Shown: positions 15,370-23,291 of the stretch, piece after piece | Position numbering within the stretch: position 1 is the first letter of the stretch | Layout: every line of letters starts with the position of its first letter | Origin: Bacteroides ovatus | GTDB taxonomy: Bacteria > Bacteroidota > Bacteroidia > Bacteroidales > Bacteroidaceae | Direction: 5' to 3' | DNA: 24,413 nucleotides | Assembly (NCBI GenBank): GCA_030844565.1 | Contig: JAUUNK010000058.1 | Location: forward strand, 1-24,413 | The notes under the pieces: model-generated | What the model was told of the DNA's origin: nothing | What the model saw: only the letters and a program-made list of their open reading frames with translations | The model's database searches: none | Made by a program: the position numbers and the translations under genes

Positions 15370-15538
15370 GTATGGACATAAAAAAAGGAGTACCGCTGTA
15401 CTCCAACCTTTGTTAACCTTAAATCTAATACTATGAAAAACACATTGCAAATGTAGGCACTTTCTCTGAAACTCCAAATTACCTGGCTCAAAAAGCATGT
15501 TTTATAACACGAATTAAGAATCTTGTGTAGGTTATTAA
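15370..15538. repeat. 169-bp direct repeat, copy B
   Basis: Partner of 14414-14582, in the same orientation, starting 15 bp after the stop of the response regulator. In the -7 box copy B has TACATTTG where copy A has TACCTTTG; both fit TAnnTTTG, and the -33 box and 19-bp spacer are kept. Confidence 0.95.
15378..15442 (-). ncRNA. Candidate small RNA, copy B (about 65 nt)
   Basis: Minus strand TTTG (15478-15475), 19 bp, TACATTTG (15455-15448), then a transcript identical to copy A ending in the stem GGAGTAC/GTACTCC (15404-15387) and seven T (15386-15380). The terminator lies about 25 bp from the stop of the response-regulator gene, in the convergent direction. The 321-bp gap to mutS contains only this cassette and the mutS 5' region. 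Confidence 0.65.
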
Positions 15539-15627
15539 GAATGTTCTCCCGTTTATTAAAGATTTATTTGCTAAAACGCGCTCTATTCTTTTCTCATTCC
15601 CCGGAAGGTAGATTGACGGGAAACCAT

Positions 15628-15635
15628 TATCTTTG
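15628..15635 (+). promoter_or_regulatory. -7 element upstream of mutS
   Basis: TATCTTTG matches TAnnTTTG, 41 bp before the GTG start. No TTTG was seen at the expected upstream spacing. Confidence 0.5.
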
Positions 15636-15676
15636 TATCGTAATTTAAACACTTAATAAAAGAATAGGAGACAACT

Positions 15677-18292
15677 GTGAGCAATGATATTGAATTGACC
15701 CCTATGATGAAGCAGTTCCTCGACCTGAAAGCCAAACATCCGGATGCGGTAATGTTGTTTCGTTGCGGGGACTTTTATGAGACTTATTCAACCGATGCTA
15801 TTATTGCAGCCGAAATATTAGGAATCACACTTACCAAGAGGGCAAACGGCAAGGGTAAAACTATTGAAATGGCGGGTTTCCCCCATCATGCGCTGGACAC
15901 TTATTTACCTAAACTCATCCGCGCAGGCAAACGTGTAGCTATCTGCGACCAGTTGGAAGACCCCAAGCTGACCAAGAAGCTGGTGAAGCGGGGCATTACG
16001 GAGCTGGTGACTCCCGGTGTATCCATCAACGACAACGTACTCAACTATAAAGAGAACAACTTCCTTGCCGCCGTGCATTTCGGAAAGTCGGCATGCGGCG
16101 TGGCTTTCCTCGATATATCTACGGGCGAATTTCTCACTGCCGAAGGTCCTTTCGACTATGTGGATAAGTTGCTCAATAACTTTGCTCCGAAAGAAATCCT
16201 TTTTGAACGTGGAAAGCGCCTGATGTTTGAAGGGAACTTCGGGAACAAGTTCTTCACCTTCGAGCTGGACGACTGGGTGTTTACCGAAACCACTGCCCGC
16301 GAAAAGCTCCTTAAGCATTTCGAGACAAAGAACCTCAAAGGTTTCGGAGTGGAACATCTCAAGAACGGTATCATCGCCTCGGGCGCTATCCTGCAATACC
16401 TCACCATGACGCAGCACACGCAGATTGGTCACATCACCTCCCTGGCACGTATCGAAGAAGACAAATATGTGCGTCTGGATAAGTTCACCGTTCGCAGCCT
16501 CGAACTCATCGGCAGTATGAACGATGGCGGCAGCAGCTTGCTGGACGTTATCGACCGTACCATCAGCCCCATGGGAGCACGTTTGCTGAAACGCTGGATG
16601 GTCTTCCCGCTGAAAGATGAGAAGCCCATCAACGAGCGTCTCAATGTAGTGGAATATTTCTTCCGCCACCCCCACTTTAAAGAACTCATAGAGGAACAGT
16701 TGCACCTGATTGGCGATCTGGAGCGTATCATCTCCAAAGTGGCGGTAGGCCGTGTGTCTCCCCGCGAAGTGGTGCAGTTGAAAGTGGCTTTGCAGGCGAT
16801 AGAGCCCATCAAGGCGGCTTGTCTCGAGGCGGACAATGCCAGCCTCAACCATATCGGCGAGCAACTCAACCTCTGCGCTTCCATCCGCGACCGCATCGAC
16901 AAAGAGATAAACAACGACCCTCCCTTGCTGGTGAATAAAGGAGGAGTGATTAAAGACGGAGTGAATGCCGAACTGGACGAATTGCGCCACATCTCTTTTT
17001 CCGGGAAAGATTACCTGCTCCAGATTCAGCAACGTGAAAGCGAACTGACCGGCATTCCCAGTCTGAAAGTGGCTTATAACAATGTATTCGGCTATTATAT
17101 CGAAGTGCGCAACGTCCATAAGGAGAAAGTGCCGCAAGAATGGATTCGCAAACAGACACTCGTCAATGCCGAACGCTATATCACACAGGAACTCAAAGAA
17201 TATGAAGAAAAGATTCTGGGAGCCGAAGACAAGATTCTAGTACTCGAGACCCGCTTGTATACCGAGTTGGTCCAGGCACTCACCGAGTTTATCCCCCATA
17301 TACAAATCAATGCCAACCAGATAGCCCGCCTGGACTGCCTGTTGTCTTTTGCCAATGTTGCGCGGGAAAACAATTACATCCGTCCCGTCATCGAAGACAG
17401 CGATGTGCTGGATATTCGCCAGGGTCGCCACCCGGTCATTGAGAAGCAACTCCCTATTGGCGAGAAATACATCGCCAATGATGTGATGCTGGACAGCACT
17501 ACGCAACAGATTATCATCATCACCGGACCTAATATGGCAGGTAAATCGGCGCTCTTGCGTCAGACGGCGTTGATTACGCTCTTGGCTCAGATAGGTTGTT
17601 TCGTACCTGCCGAAAGCGCCCACATCGGCTTGGTGGATAAGATATTCACCCGGGTGGGAGCAAGCGATAACATTTCAGTGGGCGAATCCACATTTATGGT
17701 GGAAATGAACGAGGCTGCCGACATCCTTAACAATATTTCTTCCCGCAGCCTGGTGCTCTTCGATGAGTTGGGTCGCGGAACTTCCACCTACGACGGCATC
17801 TCCATCGCCTGGGCGATTGTGGAGTATATTCACGAGCATCCCCGGGCAAAGGCACGCACCCTGTTCGCCACCCACTACCACGAATTGAACGAGATGGAGA
17901 AATCCTTCAAGCGCATCAAGAACTATAACGTGTCCGTGAAGGAAGTAGACAATCGGGTCATCTTCCTGCGCAAACTGGAGCGGGGAGGGAGCGAACACTC
18001 TTTCGGTATTCATGTAGCCAAGATGGCAGGCATGCCGAAGAGCATTGTGAAGCGTGCCAACGAAATCCTCAAACAACTGGAAACGGACAACCGCCAGCAA
18101 GACATCGCCGGCAAGCCGCTGGGCGAAGTAAGTGAACACAGGGGAGGGATGCAGCTTAGCTTCTTCCAACTGGAGGACCCCATCCTTTGCCAGATTCGTG
18201 ATGAGATACTGAATCTGGATGTCAATAATCTCACTCCGTTGGAAGCGCTCAATAAGCTGAATGATATAAAGAAGATAGTGAGAGGGAAATAG
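15677..18292 (+). CDS. mutS: DNA mismatch repair protein MutS
   Basis: An 871-residue mismatch-recognition ATPase. The start is GTG at 15677, supported by GGAG six bases upstream and by the normal N-terminus (SNDIELTPMMKQF). The mismatch-binding Phe-x-Glu is F33-Y34-E35 in GDFYETY. Connector, lever and clamp domains follow. Walker A is GPNMAGKS at 617-624, Walker B is LFDELGRGTST with D696/E697, and the ATPase domain continues with FATHYHEL. The C-terminus (LSFFQLEDP to the end) resembles the dimerisation tail. It is a single gene; the mutS stop lies within a hairpin shared with the convergent lgt gene. Confidence 0.98.
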   Translation: MSNDIELTPMMKQFLDLKAKHPDAVMLFRCGDFYETYSTDAIIAAEILGITLTKRANGKGKTIEMAGFPHHALDTYLPKLIRAGKRVAICDQLEDPKLTKKLVKRGITELVTPGVSINDNVLNYKENNFLAAVHFGKSACGVAFLDISTGEFLTAEGPFDYVDKLLNNFAPKEILFERGKRLMFEGNFGNKFFTFELDDWVFTETTAREKLLKHFETKNLKGFGVEHLKNGIIASGAILQYLTMTQHTQIGHITSLARIEEDKYVRLDKFTVRSLELIGSMNDGGSSLLDVIDRTISPMGARLLKRWMVFPLKDEKPINERLNVVEYFFRHPHFKELIEEQLHLIGDLERIISKVAVGRVSPREVVQLKVALQAIEPIKAACLEADNASLNHIGEQLNLCASIRDRIDKEINNDPPLLVNKGGVIKDGVNAELDELRHISFSGKDYLLQIQQRESELTGIPSLKVAYNNVFGYYIEVRNVHKEKVPQEWIRKQTLVNAERYITQELKEYEEKILGAEDKILVLETRLYTELVQALTEFIPHIQINANQIARLDCLLSFANVARENNYIRPVIEDSDVLDIRQGRHPVIEKQLPIGEKYIANDVMLDSTTQQIIIITGPNMAGKSALLRQTALITLLAQIGCFVPAESAHIGLVDKIFTRVGASDNISVGESTFMVEMNEAADILNNISSRSLVLFDELGRGTSTYDGISIAWAIVEYIHEHPRAKARTLFATHYHELNEMEKSFKRIKNYNVSVKEVDNRVIFLRKLERGGSEHSFGIHVAKMAGMPKSIVKRANEILKQLETDNRQQDIAGKPLGEVSEHRGGMQLSFFQLEDPILCQIRDEILNLDVNNLTPLEALNKLNDIKKIVRGK

Positions 18293-18309
18293 AAACCGCT
18301 CTTCCCTCT
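18281..18309. terminator. Possible bidirectional terminator between mutS and lgt
   Basis: AGAGGGAA (18281-18288) pairs with TTCCCTCT (18302-18309) around a 13-nt loop. It covers the mutS stop and reaches the last base of lgt. The T runs on either side are weak (TATTTCTTT on plus), so termination strength is uncertain. Confidence 0.45.
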
Positions 18310-19157
18310 TATTTCTTTACCGTATCTTTCCTCCGTCCGTAGAAGAACATAAAGTAGATACCAATAATAACGAAAGGAATGCTCAGCCATTGCCCCATGT
18401 TCAGCATCATGTTGTCTTCGAATGCCTCCTGGTTCTCTTTCACGAACTCGATGAAGAAGCGGAAAGTGAAGATAGCCGTCAGGCAAAGCCCGAAGAAGAA
18501 GCCGCGGTGGAGCTGCTTGTTGTGTTTCTTATAGAGATACCACATCACGAAGAAGAGTAGTAGGTAGGCTATCGCCTCATACAATTGCCCGGGATGGCGT
18601 GGCTGCATGTCTACTCGCTCAAAGATGAACGCCCAGGGCACATCAGTCGGCTTACCGATGATTTCCGAGTTCATCAGGTTTGCCAGGCGGATACAGCAGG
18701 CGGTGAGGGGAGTGGCTACGGCAATCATGTCCAGCACATCCATGTAGTGGAGCTTCGTCTTGCGGCAATAGAGCCAGAGGGCAATCATAAGCCCCAGAGT
18801 ACCGCCATGGCTTGCCAGTCCTTCGTAGCCGGTGAACTTCCATCCGCCGCCGGGCAGGATGCGGATAGGCAATATCATTTCTACGAATCCCTTGCCGCTG
18901 GTCAGGTAGTGAGCCGGGTCGTAGAACAGGCAATGCCCCAGCCGAGCGCCTATCAGGATGCCGAAGAAGCAATAGAAGAAGAGCGGTTCAAATGTCTTTT
19001 CAGGGATTTTTTTATCTCTGAACTGGTAGTGGACAATGATGTAAGCAAAGAAAATGCCCACAGCCCACAGCAGTCCGTAGTAGCGGATAGATAGCCCGAA
19101 GAGATTGAAAAGCTCAGGATTCGGGTTCCAGGGAATGGTTGCTAACAGTGTATTCAT
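18309..19157 (-). CDS. lgt: Prolipoprotein diacylglyceryl transferase
   Basis: A 282-residue inner-membrane enzyme that transfers diacylglycerol from phosphatidylglycerol to the lipobox Cys of prolipoproteins. About seven hydrophobic helices are visible. Signature segments are FGLSIRYYGLLWAVG near the start, SHGGTLGL at 116-123, RLANLMNSEIIGKP at 157-170 (the Lgt signature with R157, N160 and E165) and PRHPGQLYEA at 186-195. Its ATG overlaps the stop of the panE-like gene by four bases (ATGA), indicating translational coupling. Last gene of the ychF-panE-lgt run. Confidence 0.96.
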   Translation of the reverse strand: MNTLLATIPWNPNPELFNLFGLSIRYYGLLWAVGIFFAYIIVHYQFRDKKIPEKTFEPLFFYCFFGILIGARLGHCLFYDPAHYLTSGKGFVEMILPIRILPGGGWKFTGYEGLASHGGTLGLMIALWLYCRKTKLHYMDVLDMIAVATPLTACCIRLANLMNSEIIGKPTDVPWAFIFERVDMQPRHPGQLYEAIAYLLLFFVMWYLYKKHNKQLHRGFFFGLCLTAIFTFRFFIEFVKENQEAFEDNMMLNMGQWLSIPFVIIGIYFMFFYGRRKDTVKK

Positions 19158-20116
19158 GAAGTATGTTGATTAGAGTGTGAATGACTGGTGAATTTGCAGG
19201 CTACCTTCCGATACGTAGGCATGTCGATACCTTGTTCTTCTCCTGCCGCTAGCATGTCGAAAAGCAGTCCCTGGATTTCCGATTCGTGCCCTTTTGCCAG
19301 GTCTTTCTGGAGGGAGGCGGTGCTTTCGGGAGCTAACTTGTCGATGACTTTGAGGTTATAGGTGACGGGGTCTTCGGGAAATTCCACTCCAAGCTTCTTG
19401 CCCAGTGCAGCGCTTTCCGTGGAGAGCCCGATAAAGGTATCGCGTATTTCGCCCGGCTTCTGCACTTCTCCCATAGGGACGTCGTAGTAGGCGCCGGTGA
19501 CAGCCATAGCAGAGATGAACGACCATTTGACAAACGTGTCCCGATTGATGTCGGGAGAGATTTCAGCTTTGATGCCGCTCTCTTGCAGGTCTTTCCGGAT
19601 AGCTTCGAGCAGCCCCGGCTTCACTTCCGTTCCCTTATGCGCGCCGTAGACCAGTCGGAATATCTTTCCCATCTGGGTGATTTCTCCCGTTCCGGAGACG
19701 AAGCCGACGATGTAGATGCAACCGTCGAGCACCTTCACGCCCGGAACCAGCCGTTGGATGCGTGGTCCTGTGCCATATACGTTGAGGATAGGTATCACCA
19801 CTGTTTCCGCGTGGGATGCCCTCTTTATAAGTTCTTTGATAGAATCTACGGAATATCCCTTGACGCAGACGAATATCACGTCCGCCTGCCCGTCGAACTC
19901 CTCTGCCGTGGTAGCAGGAATCGGAAGGGTATGTTCTCCTTTCAGGTCCGATTTCAGCCGGAGACCCACCGTTTGCATAGCCTGCAAGTGTGCTCCGCGG
20001 GCAATGCAGGTGACGTCTTTTCCTGCCAGCGACAGGAAGGCGGCGATGGAGCCGCCCACGCCGCCTGTTCCGGCGATGAGATAACGAAGTTGGTTCTCTT
20101 TCTTTTCTTTATCCAT
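19154..20116 (-). CDS. panE: 2-dehydropantoate 2-reductase family protein
   Basis: A 320-residue ApbA/PanE-family NADPH-dependent reductase; the family enzyme makes pantoate for coenzyme A synthesis. The Rossmann glycine motif AGTGGVGG is at 15-22. The middle contains ILNVYGTG (with N112) and the C-terminal domain FVKWSFISAMA with K197 in the position of the catalytic lysine. The length is slightly above the usual 300 residues through an N-terminal DKEKKEN extension and a short hydrophilic tail. It is 29 bp after ychF and overlaps lgt by 4 bp. The family contains paralogues with other substrates, so the exact reaction is probable but not certain. Confidence 0.85.
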   Translation of the reverse strand: MDKEKKENQLRYLIAGTGGVGGSIAAFLSLAGKDVTCIARGAHLQAMQTVGLRLKSDLKGEHTLPIPATTAEEFDGQADVIFVCVKGYSVDSIKELIKRASHAETVVIPILNVYGTGPRIQRLVPGVKVLDGCIYIVGFVSGTGEITQMGKIFRLVYGAHKGTEVKPGLLEAIRKDLQESGIKAEISPDINRDTFVKWSFISAMAVTGAYYDVPMGEVQKPGEIRDTFIGLSTESAALGKKLGVEFPEDPVTYNLKVIDKLAPESTASLQKDLAKGHESEIQGLLFDMLAAGEEQGIDMPTYRKVACKFTSHSHSNQHTS

Positions 20117-20145
20117 AGTATGTTTATCTGAGGGTGAAGAGAGAA

Positions 20146-21249
20146 TTATACGTTGAAGCGGAAGTGCATGATGTCTCCGTCTTGCACTACATATTCTTTG
20201 CCTTCTACCGAGAGCTTGCCTGCCTCGCGCACGGCGGCTTCGGAACCGTATTGGATGAAGTCTTCGTACTTGATGACTTCTGCACGGATAAATCCTTTTT
20301 CAAAGTCGGTATGTATCACTCCGGCGCATTGAGGGGCCTTCCAGCCTTTCTTGTAGGTCCATGCCCGCACTTCCATTTCGCCTGCGGTGAGGAAAGTCTC
20401 CAGGTCGAGCAGTTTGTATGCCGACTTAATCAGGCGGGACACGCCCGATTCTTCCAATCCTATCTCTTGCAGAAACATTTGGCGGTCTTCGTATGTGTCC
20501 AACTCGGCGATGTCGGCTTCCGTCTTGGCGGCTACTACCAGAATCTGGGCATTCTCATCCTTCACTGCTTCACGCACTTGCTCCACATATTGGTTGCCGC
20601 TCACGGCGCTTGCTTCGTCCACGTTGCACACGTACATCACCGGCTTGGATGTTAGCAGAAAGAGTTCTTTGGCAATCTTCTGTTCGTCTTTGCTTTCGAA
20701 GGTGACGGTACGTGCCGACTTGCCTTGCTCCAGCGCAGCTTTGTATTGCATCAGCACGTCATACGCTTGTTTGGCGGCTTTGTCTCCGCCTGTCTGTGCC
20801 TGCTTCTGCACTTTCTGGATGCGGCTTTCTATCGTTTCCAAGTCCTTGAGTTGCAGCTCATAGTCTATGATTTCTTTATCGCGCACCGGGTTGACACTGC
20901 CGTCTACATGTGTCACGTTGTCATCGTCGAAGCAGCGTAGCACGTGTATGATAGCATCCGTCTCGCGGATGTTGGCGAGGAATTTGTTTCCCAATCCTTC
21001 GCCTTTGCTGGCTCCTTTCACCAGACCGGCGATGTCTACGATTTCTACGGTAGTGGGAACGATGCGTCCGGGATGAACCAGTTCGGCCAATTTATTCAGA
21101 CGTTCGTCGGGGACAGTGATTACACCTACGTTGGGTTCGATAGTACAAAAGGGGAAGTTTGCCGCCTGTGCTTTTGCGTTGGACAAACAGTTGAAAAGTG
21201 TCGACTTGCCTACGTTTGGCAGTCCGACGATACCACATTGCAATGCCAT
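20146..21249 (-). CDS. ychF: Redox-regulated ATPase YchF (OLA1 family)
   Basis: A 367-residue Obg-superfamily P-loop protein that prefers ATP. G1 is GLPNVGKST at 9-17, G3 lies in VDIAGLVKGASKGEGLGN, and the G4 position reads NVDE instead of NKxD, the change linked to ATP preference in this family. A coiled-coil segment lies around 140-175 and a C-terminal TGS domain ends EGKEYVVQDGDIMHFRFNV. It is associated with ribosomes and stress responses in other bacteria. First gene of a probable ychF-panE-lgt operon; a TATCTTTG element 88 bp upstream may be its promoter, and a 22-bp-period repeat block lies about 230 bp upstream. Confidence 0.97.
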   Translation of the reverse strand: MALQCGIVGLPNVGKSTLFNCLSNAKAQAANFPFCTIEPNVGVITVPDERLNKLAELVHPGRIVPTTVEIVDIAGLVKGASKGEGLGNKFLANIRETDAIIHVLRCFDDDNVTHVDGSVNPVRDKEIIDYELQLKDLETIESRIQKVQKQAQTGGDKAAKQAYDVLMQYKAALEQGKSARTVTFESKDEQKIAKELFLLTSKPVMYVCNVDEASAVSGNQYVEQVREAVKDENAQILVVAAKTEADIAELDTYEDRQMFLQEIGLEESGVSRLIKSAYKLLDLETFLTAGEMEVRAWTYKKGWKAPQCAGVIHTDFEKGFIRAEVIKYEDFIQYGSEAAVREAGKLSVEGKEYVVQDGDIMHFRFNV

Positions 21250-21336
21250 AATAGTATAGTATTATTCTTATTGTCAATTCGTTATGTATTCCTTTTAAAT
21301 GAGACGAGTTTGCTCCTTTCACCTCGCTTTGGTGTG

Positions 21337-21344
21337 CAAAGATA
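21337..21344 (-). promoter_or_regulatory. -7 element upstream of ychF
   Basis: The minus strand reads TATCTTTG, an exact match to TAnnTTTG, 88 bp before the ATG. A TTTG at the correct spacing was not found. Confidence 0.45.
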
Positions 21345-21480
21345 ATACTTACAAATCGTAATTTCCCCACATTCGTTGAACAAATGACCCTCCGGTGGGG
21401 AAAAAAGTTAGTCTTGTGCATCGTAAATAGCCTTCCCATAGGGTATTTACATACTGCGTGATAGTTATTAATAATCGGTT

Positions 21481-21568
21481 TGTCAGATGTTAATAGTTGA
21501 GTTGTCAGGTATTAACATCCATCACGACAGGTATTAACACCTGATACGTCAACTGTTAATACCTGACA
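21481..21568. repeat. Tandem 22-bp-period repeats with nested palindromes (block B)
   Basis: Four units start at 21481, 21503, 21525 and 21547, each 22 bp apart and each with a GTCA or GACA followed by a TTAA-containing core. TGTCAGGTATTAACA (21503-21517) and TGTTAATACCTGACA (21554-21568) form a perfect 15-bp inverted repeat. A further inverted repeat, GTAAATA/TATTTAC (21423-21429/21444-21450), lies nearby. The block sits in the 506-bp gap between ychF and the Doc gene. It has the same period and half-palindromic build as block A at 9096-9169, but a different sequence. Confidence 0.75.
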
Positions 21569-21755
21569 GGTCACTTTTTCTCCTTCTGCAAACGGGAGCT
21601 TTTTCGATGTGAAATAAGGATAGAGTGAGGGGTTCTTTTGTTCATAAGATAACTAATTTTAGAATGAAGTGATTGCTATTATTTGTTTTTTAAGCTTTAT
21701 TCCAAAGGAAACAAAGAACATTATAGAAAATGCAGAGTTGTAATAAAAAATATCT

Positions 21756-22214
21756 TTAATCTGAGAAATCTACAGATTCCTTTATTACATAAATAATGTC
21801 TAATTTTAGCGTTTCATCAAATTCTGTGCATTGAACACAGCAATGAATAATACGTTTCAAGGTATCTTCGTCTATTCGAGATGCTGCTATATGGTATATA
21901 ATAGCTTCTAACCGCTGTAAAAACTGGGCTGCTGCCCAATAATGTTGGTTTATCATTAAGAAGTATGAACCTAATGTTAATGCCGCACGCTTATTTCCAT
22001 CATTAAAAAAATGTCCCGTACAAACTCTATATACAAGGTAAGTTAACTTGGCTTCCAAATCAGGATAGTATAGGTCGTTTTGGATGAAGTCTAAAACACT
22101 TTGTAGAGTATCTATATCTCTTGCACCATAGCAACCTCCCCCACTCTTATCAATAGTTTTGTTATGAATCTTTATAGCTTCGTCGATGGTGAAGTATTTT
22201 ATTTCATCTTTCAT
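21756..22214 (-). CDS. Doc-type (Fic superfamily) toxin
   Basis: 152 residues. The active-site motif HFFNDGNKRAA (H68 to A78) matches the Doc variant of the Fic motif (HxFxDxNKR), with Lys75 where AMP-transferring Fic enzymes have Gly. In Doc this change goes with phosphorylation of EF-Tu in place of AMP transfer, so a translation-blocking kinase is the likely activity. The N-terminal YFTIDEAIKIHNKTI is also typical of death-on-curing proteins. It overlaps the upstream gene by 11 bp, so the pair is translationally coupled. There is no small Phd-type antitoxin; the partner is a 339-residue putative DNA-binding protein. AT-rich compared with ychF and the MFS gene. Confidence 0.82.
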   Translation of the reverse strand: MKDEIKYFTIDEAIKIHNKTIDKSGGGCYGARDIDTLQSVLDFIQNDLYYPDLEAKLTYLVYRVCTGHFFNDGNKRAALTLGSYFLMINQHYWAAAQFLQRLEAIIYHIAASRIDEDTLKRIIHCCVQCTEFDETLKLDIIYVIKESVDFSD

Positions 22215-23223
22215 TATCTGCTTGCTTTAATCGTAATAGCACATCTTTGTTTTGTTCAAGGATAGCATCAAAATCAATAGACTGCTCTCCCAGAAAGCGT
22301 TCGAAGTCTTCGGGGGGAACTGAGCTAAGGTAGTCTTTTAAATCGTAGTGCAAGGCATTTCGAAAACAGTAATCTCTTGAAGCCATTTTGGCTCTGGCAT
22401 CTTCTAATAGTGGAGTCTGAAATGGATGATTTGCTAAACGAGTGATAATGTCACCTACTTCTTCTACGCTGAGATTTCTTCCTATTCTGTTTGATTCATT
22501 TTTTATTTCGAATCCTACACCATTTTCAAAAGAAGCGATGAGTAGCAAAACTTCTGCGTACATCGTATTTCTAATCCTGTCTTTAGCGTTAAGCCTTAAT
22601 ACCTCTGCATACTTCTTGGCATTTTCCTTGAATATGGCTTTGTATATATAATCTGTAATTGTAGCATATTTCATTGTAGGATGTCCCTCTACATATCTGT
22701 TTATAGCGGAAGTTAACGCTTTGCGGTAGCTTATTTCTTTTAGTGCGGTGGGGAGATAGTTTGTATCACGTCTAATAATATATTTAGTTCCCCCACAAGT
22801 TATTTGATTAATAGAATCTAATACAATATCAAGTATCGCGCTACGCATTTTTTTAGCTTTCTCGCTTTCTGTCAGTAACATACCAATATTTAGAAAGGAA
22901 CGGAAATTGAAGAGGCCCAATTGAGTGGTTTTGCTCCCGACATTAATGACGGGAGCAAATTGTAACTTCAATTCTTTCAGCTGTTTACCTTTGCATAAAA
23001 TATATCCATTGGCTGATAATTCATTACCATTCTTTTCTATATATCTTTCAAGAGTCCTTTCATCTATTTCATAAAAGTCTGCTACCATTTTCTTTGTAAA
23101 GCGATACTCCCCTTCAAATAGCATTCCTGGCAGGTCTAAGTTTGTCCGGATGGTTTCCAGTGCATATTTGTTATTTAGTATATTTTGGCGTTCGATATTG
23201 GATATTGTTAGATCTTTGCTCAT
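22204..23223 (-). CDS. Putative DNA-binding partner of the Doc toxin (RhuM-like)
   Basis: 339 residues. Near the N-terminus, GEYRFTKKMVADFYEIDERTLERYIEKNGNEL (about 38-70) looks like a helix-turn-helix recognition segment similar to those of RhuM/phage-antirepressor-like proteins. The rest is mostly predicted helical and soluble, without membrane segments or catalytic motifs I recognise. Upstream of, and overlapping, the Doc gene by 11 bp, the usual place for an antitoxin or autoregulator. It is far larger than Phd (about 73 residues). An internal palindrome (22930-22959) shares an 11-base match with its own promoter. The role as antitoxin/repressor is inferred from gene order only. Confidence 0.55.
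   Translation of the reverse strand: MSKDLTISNIERQNILNNKYALETIRTNLDLPGMLFEGEYRFTKKMVADFYEIDERTLERYIEKNGNELSANGYILCKGKQLKELKLQFAPVINVGSKTTQLGLFNFRSFLNIGMLLTESEKAKKMRSAILDIVLDSINQITCGGTKYIIRRDTNYLPTALKEISYRKALTSAINRYVEGHPTMKYATITDYIYKAIFKENAKKYAEVLRLNAKDRIRNTMYAEVLLLIASFENGVGFEIKNESNRIGRNLSVEEVGDIITRLANHPFQTPLLEDARAKMASRDYCFRNALHYDLKDYLSSVPPEDFERFLGEQSIDFDAILEQNKDVLLRLKQADNER
22930..22959. promoter_or_regulatory. Palindrome inside the Doc-partner gene, repeated as a half-site in its promoter
   Basis: TTTGCTCCCG (22930-22939), 10 bp, CGGGAGCAAA (22950-22959) is a perfect 10-bp inverted repeat. CGGGAGCAAAT from its right arm recurs exactly at 23240-23250, overlapping the -7 box of the gene's promoter. 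It may be an operator for autoregulation. Confidence 0.35.
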
Positions 23224-23245
23224 TGTTTATATAAGTTTTCGGGAG

Positions 23246-23278
23246 CAAATGTACTATATTTTAGCGAGATAAAACAAT
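23246..23278 (-). promoter_or_regulatory. Promoter of the Doc module
   Basis: On the minus strand ATTG (23278-23275), 21 bp, TACATTTG (23253-23246) fits TTTG-N19-21-TAnnTTTG with one mismatch. The start codon is 23 bp downstream at 23223. Confidence 0.6.
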
Positions 23279-23291
23279 GCTTCATTGTGGA

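Noticed and set aside
14414..15538. Insertion sequence or composite transposon with the 169-bp repeats as ends
   Set aside because: There is no transposase, no terminal inverted repeats and no target duplication; the repeats contain promoter and terminator signals instead.
15905..17137. 410-codon open frame on the minus strand inside mutS
   Set aside because: It lies entirely antisense to a highly conserved gene, has no family resemblance, and is explained by the codon bias of mutS.
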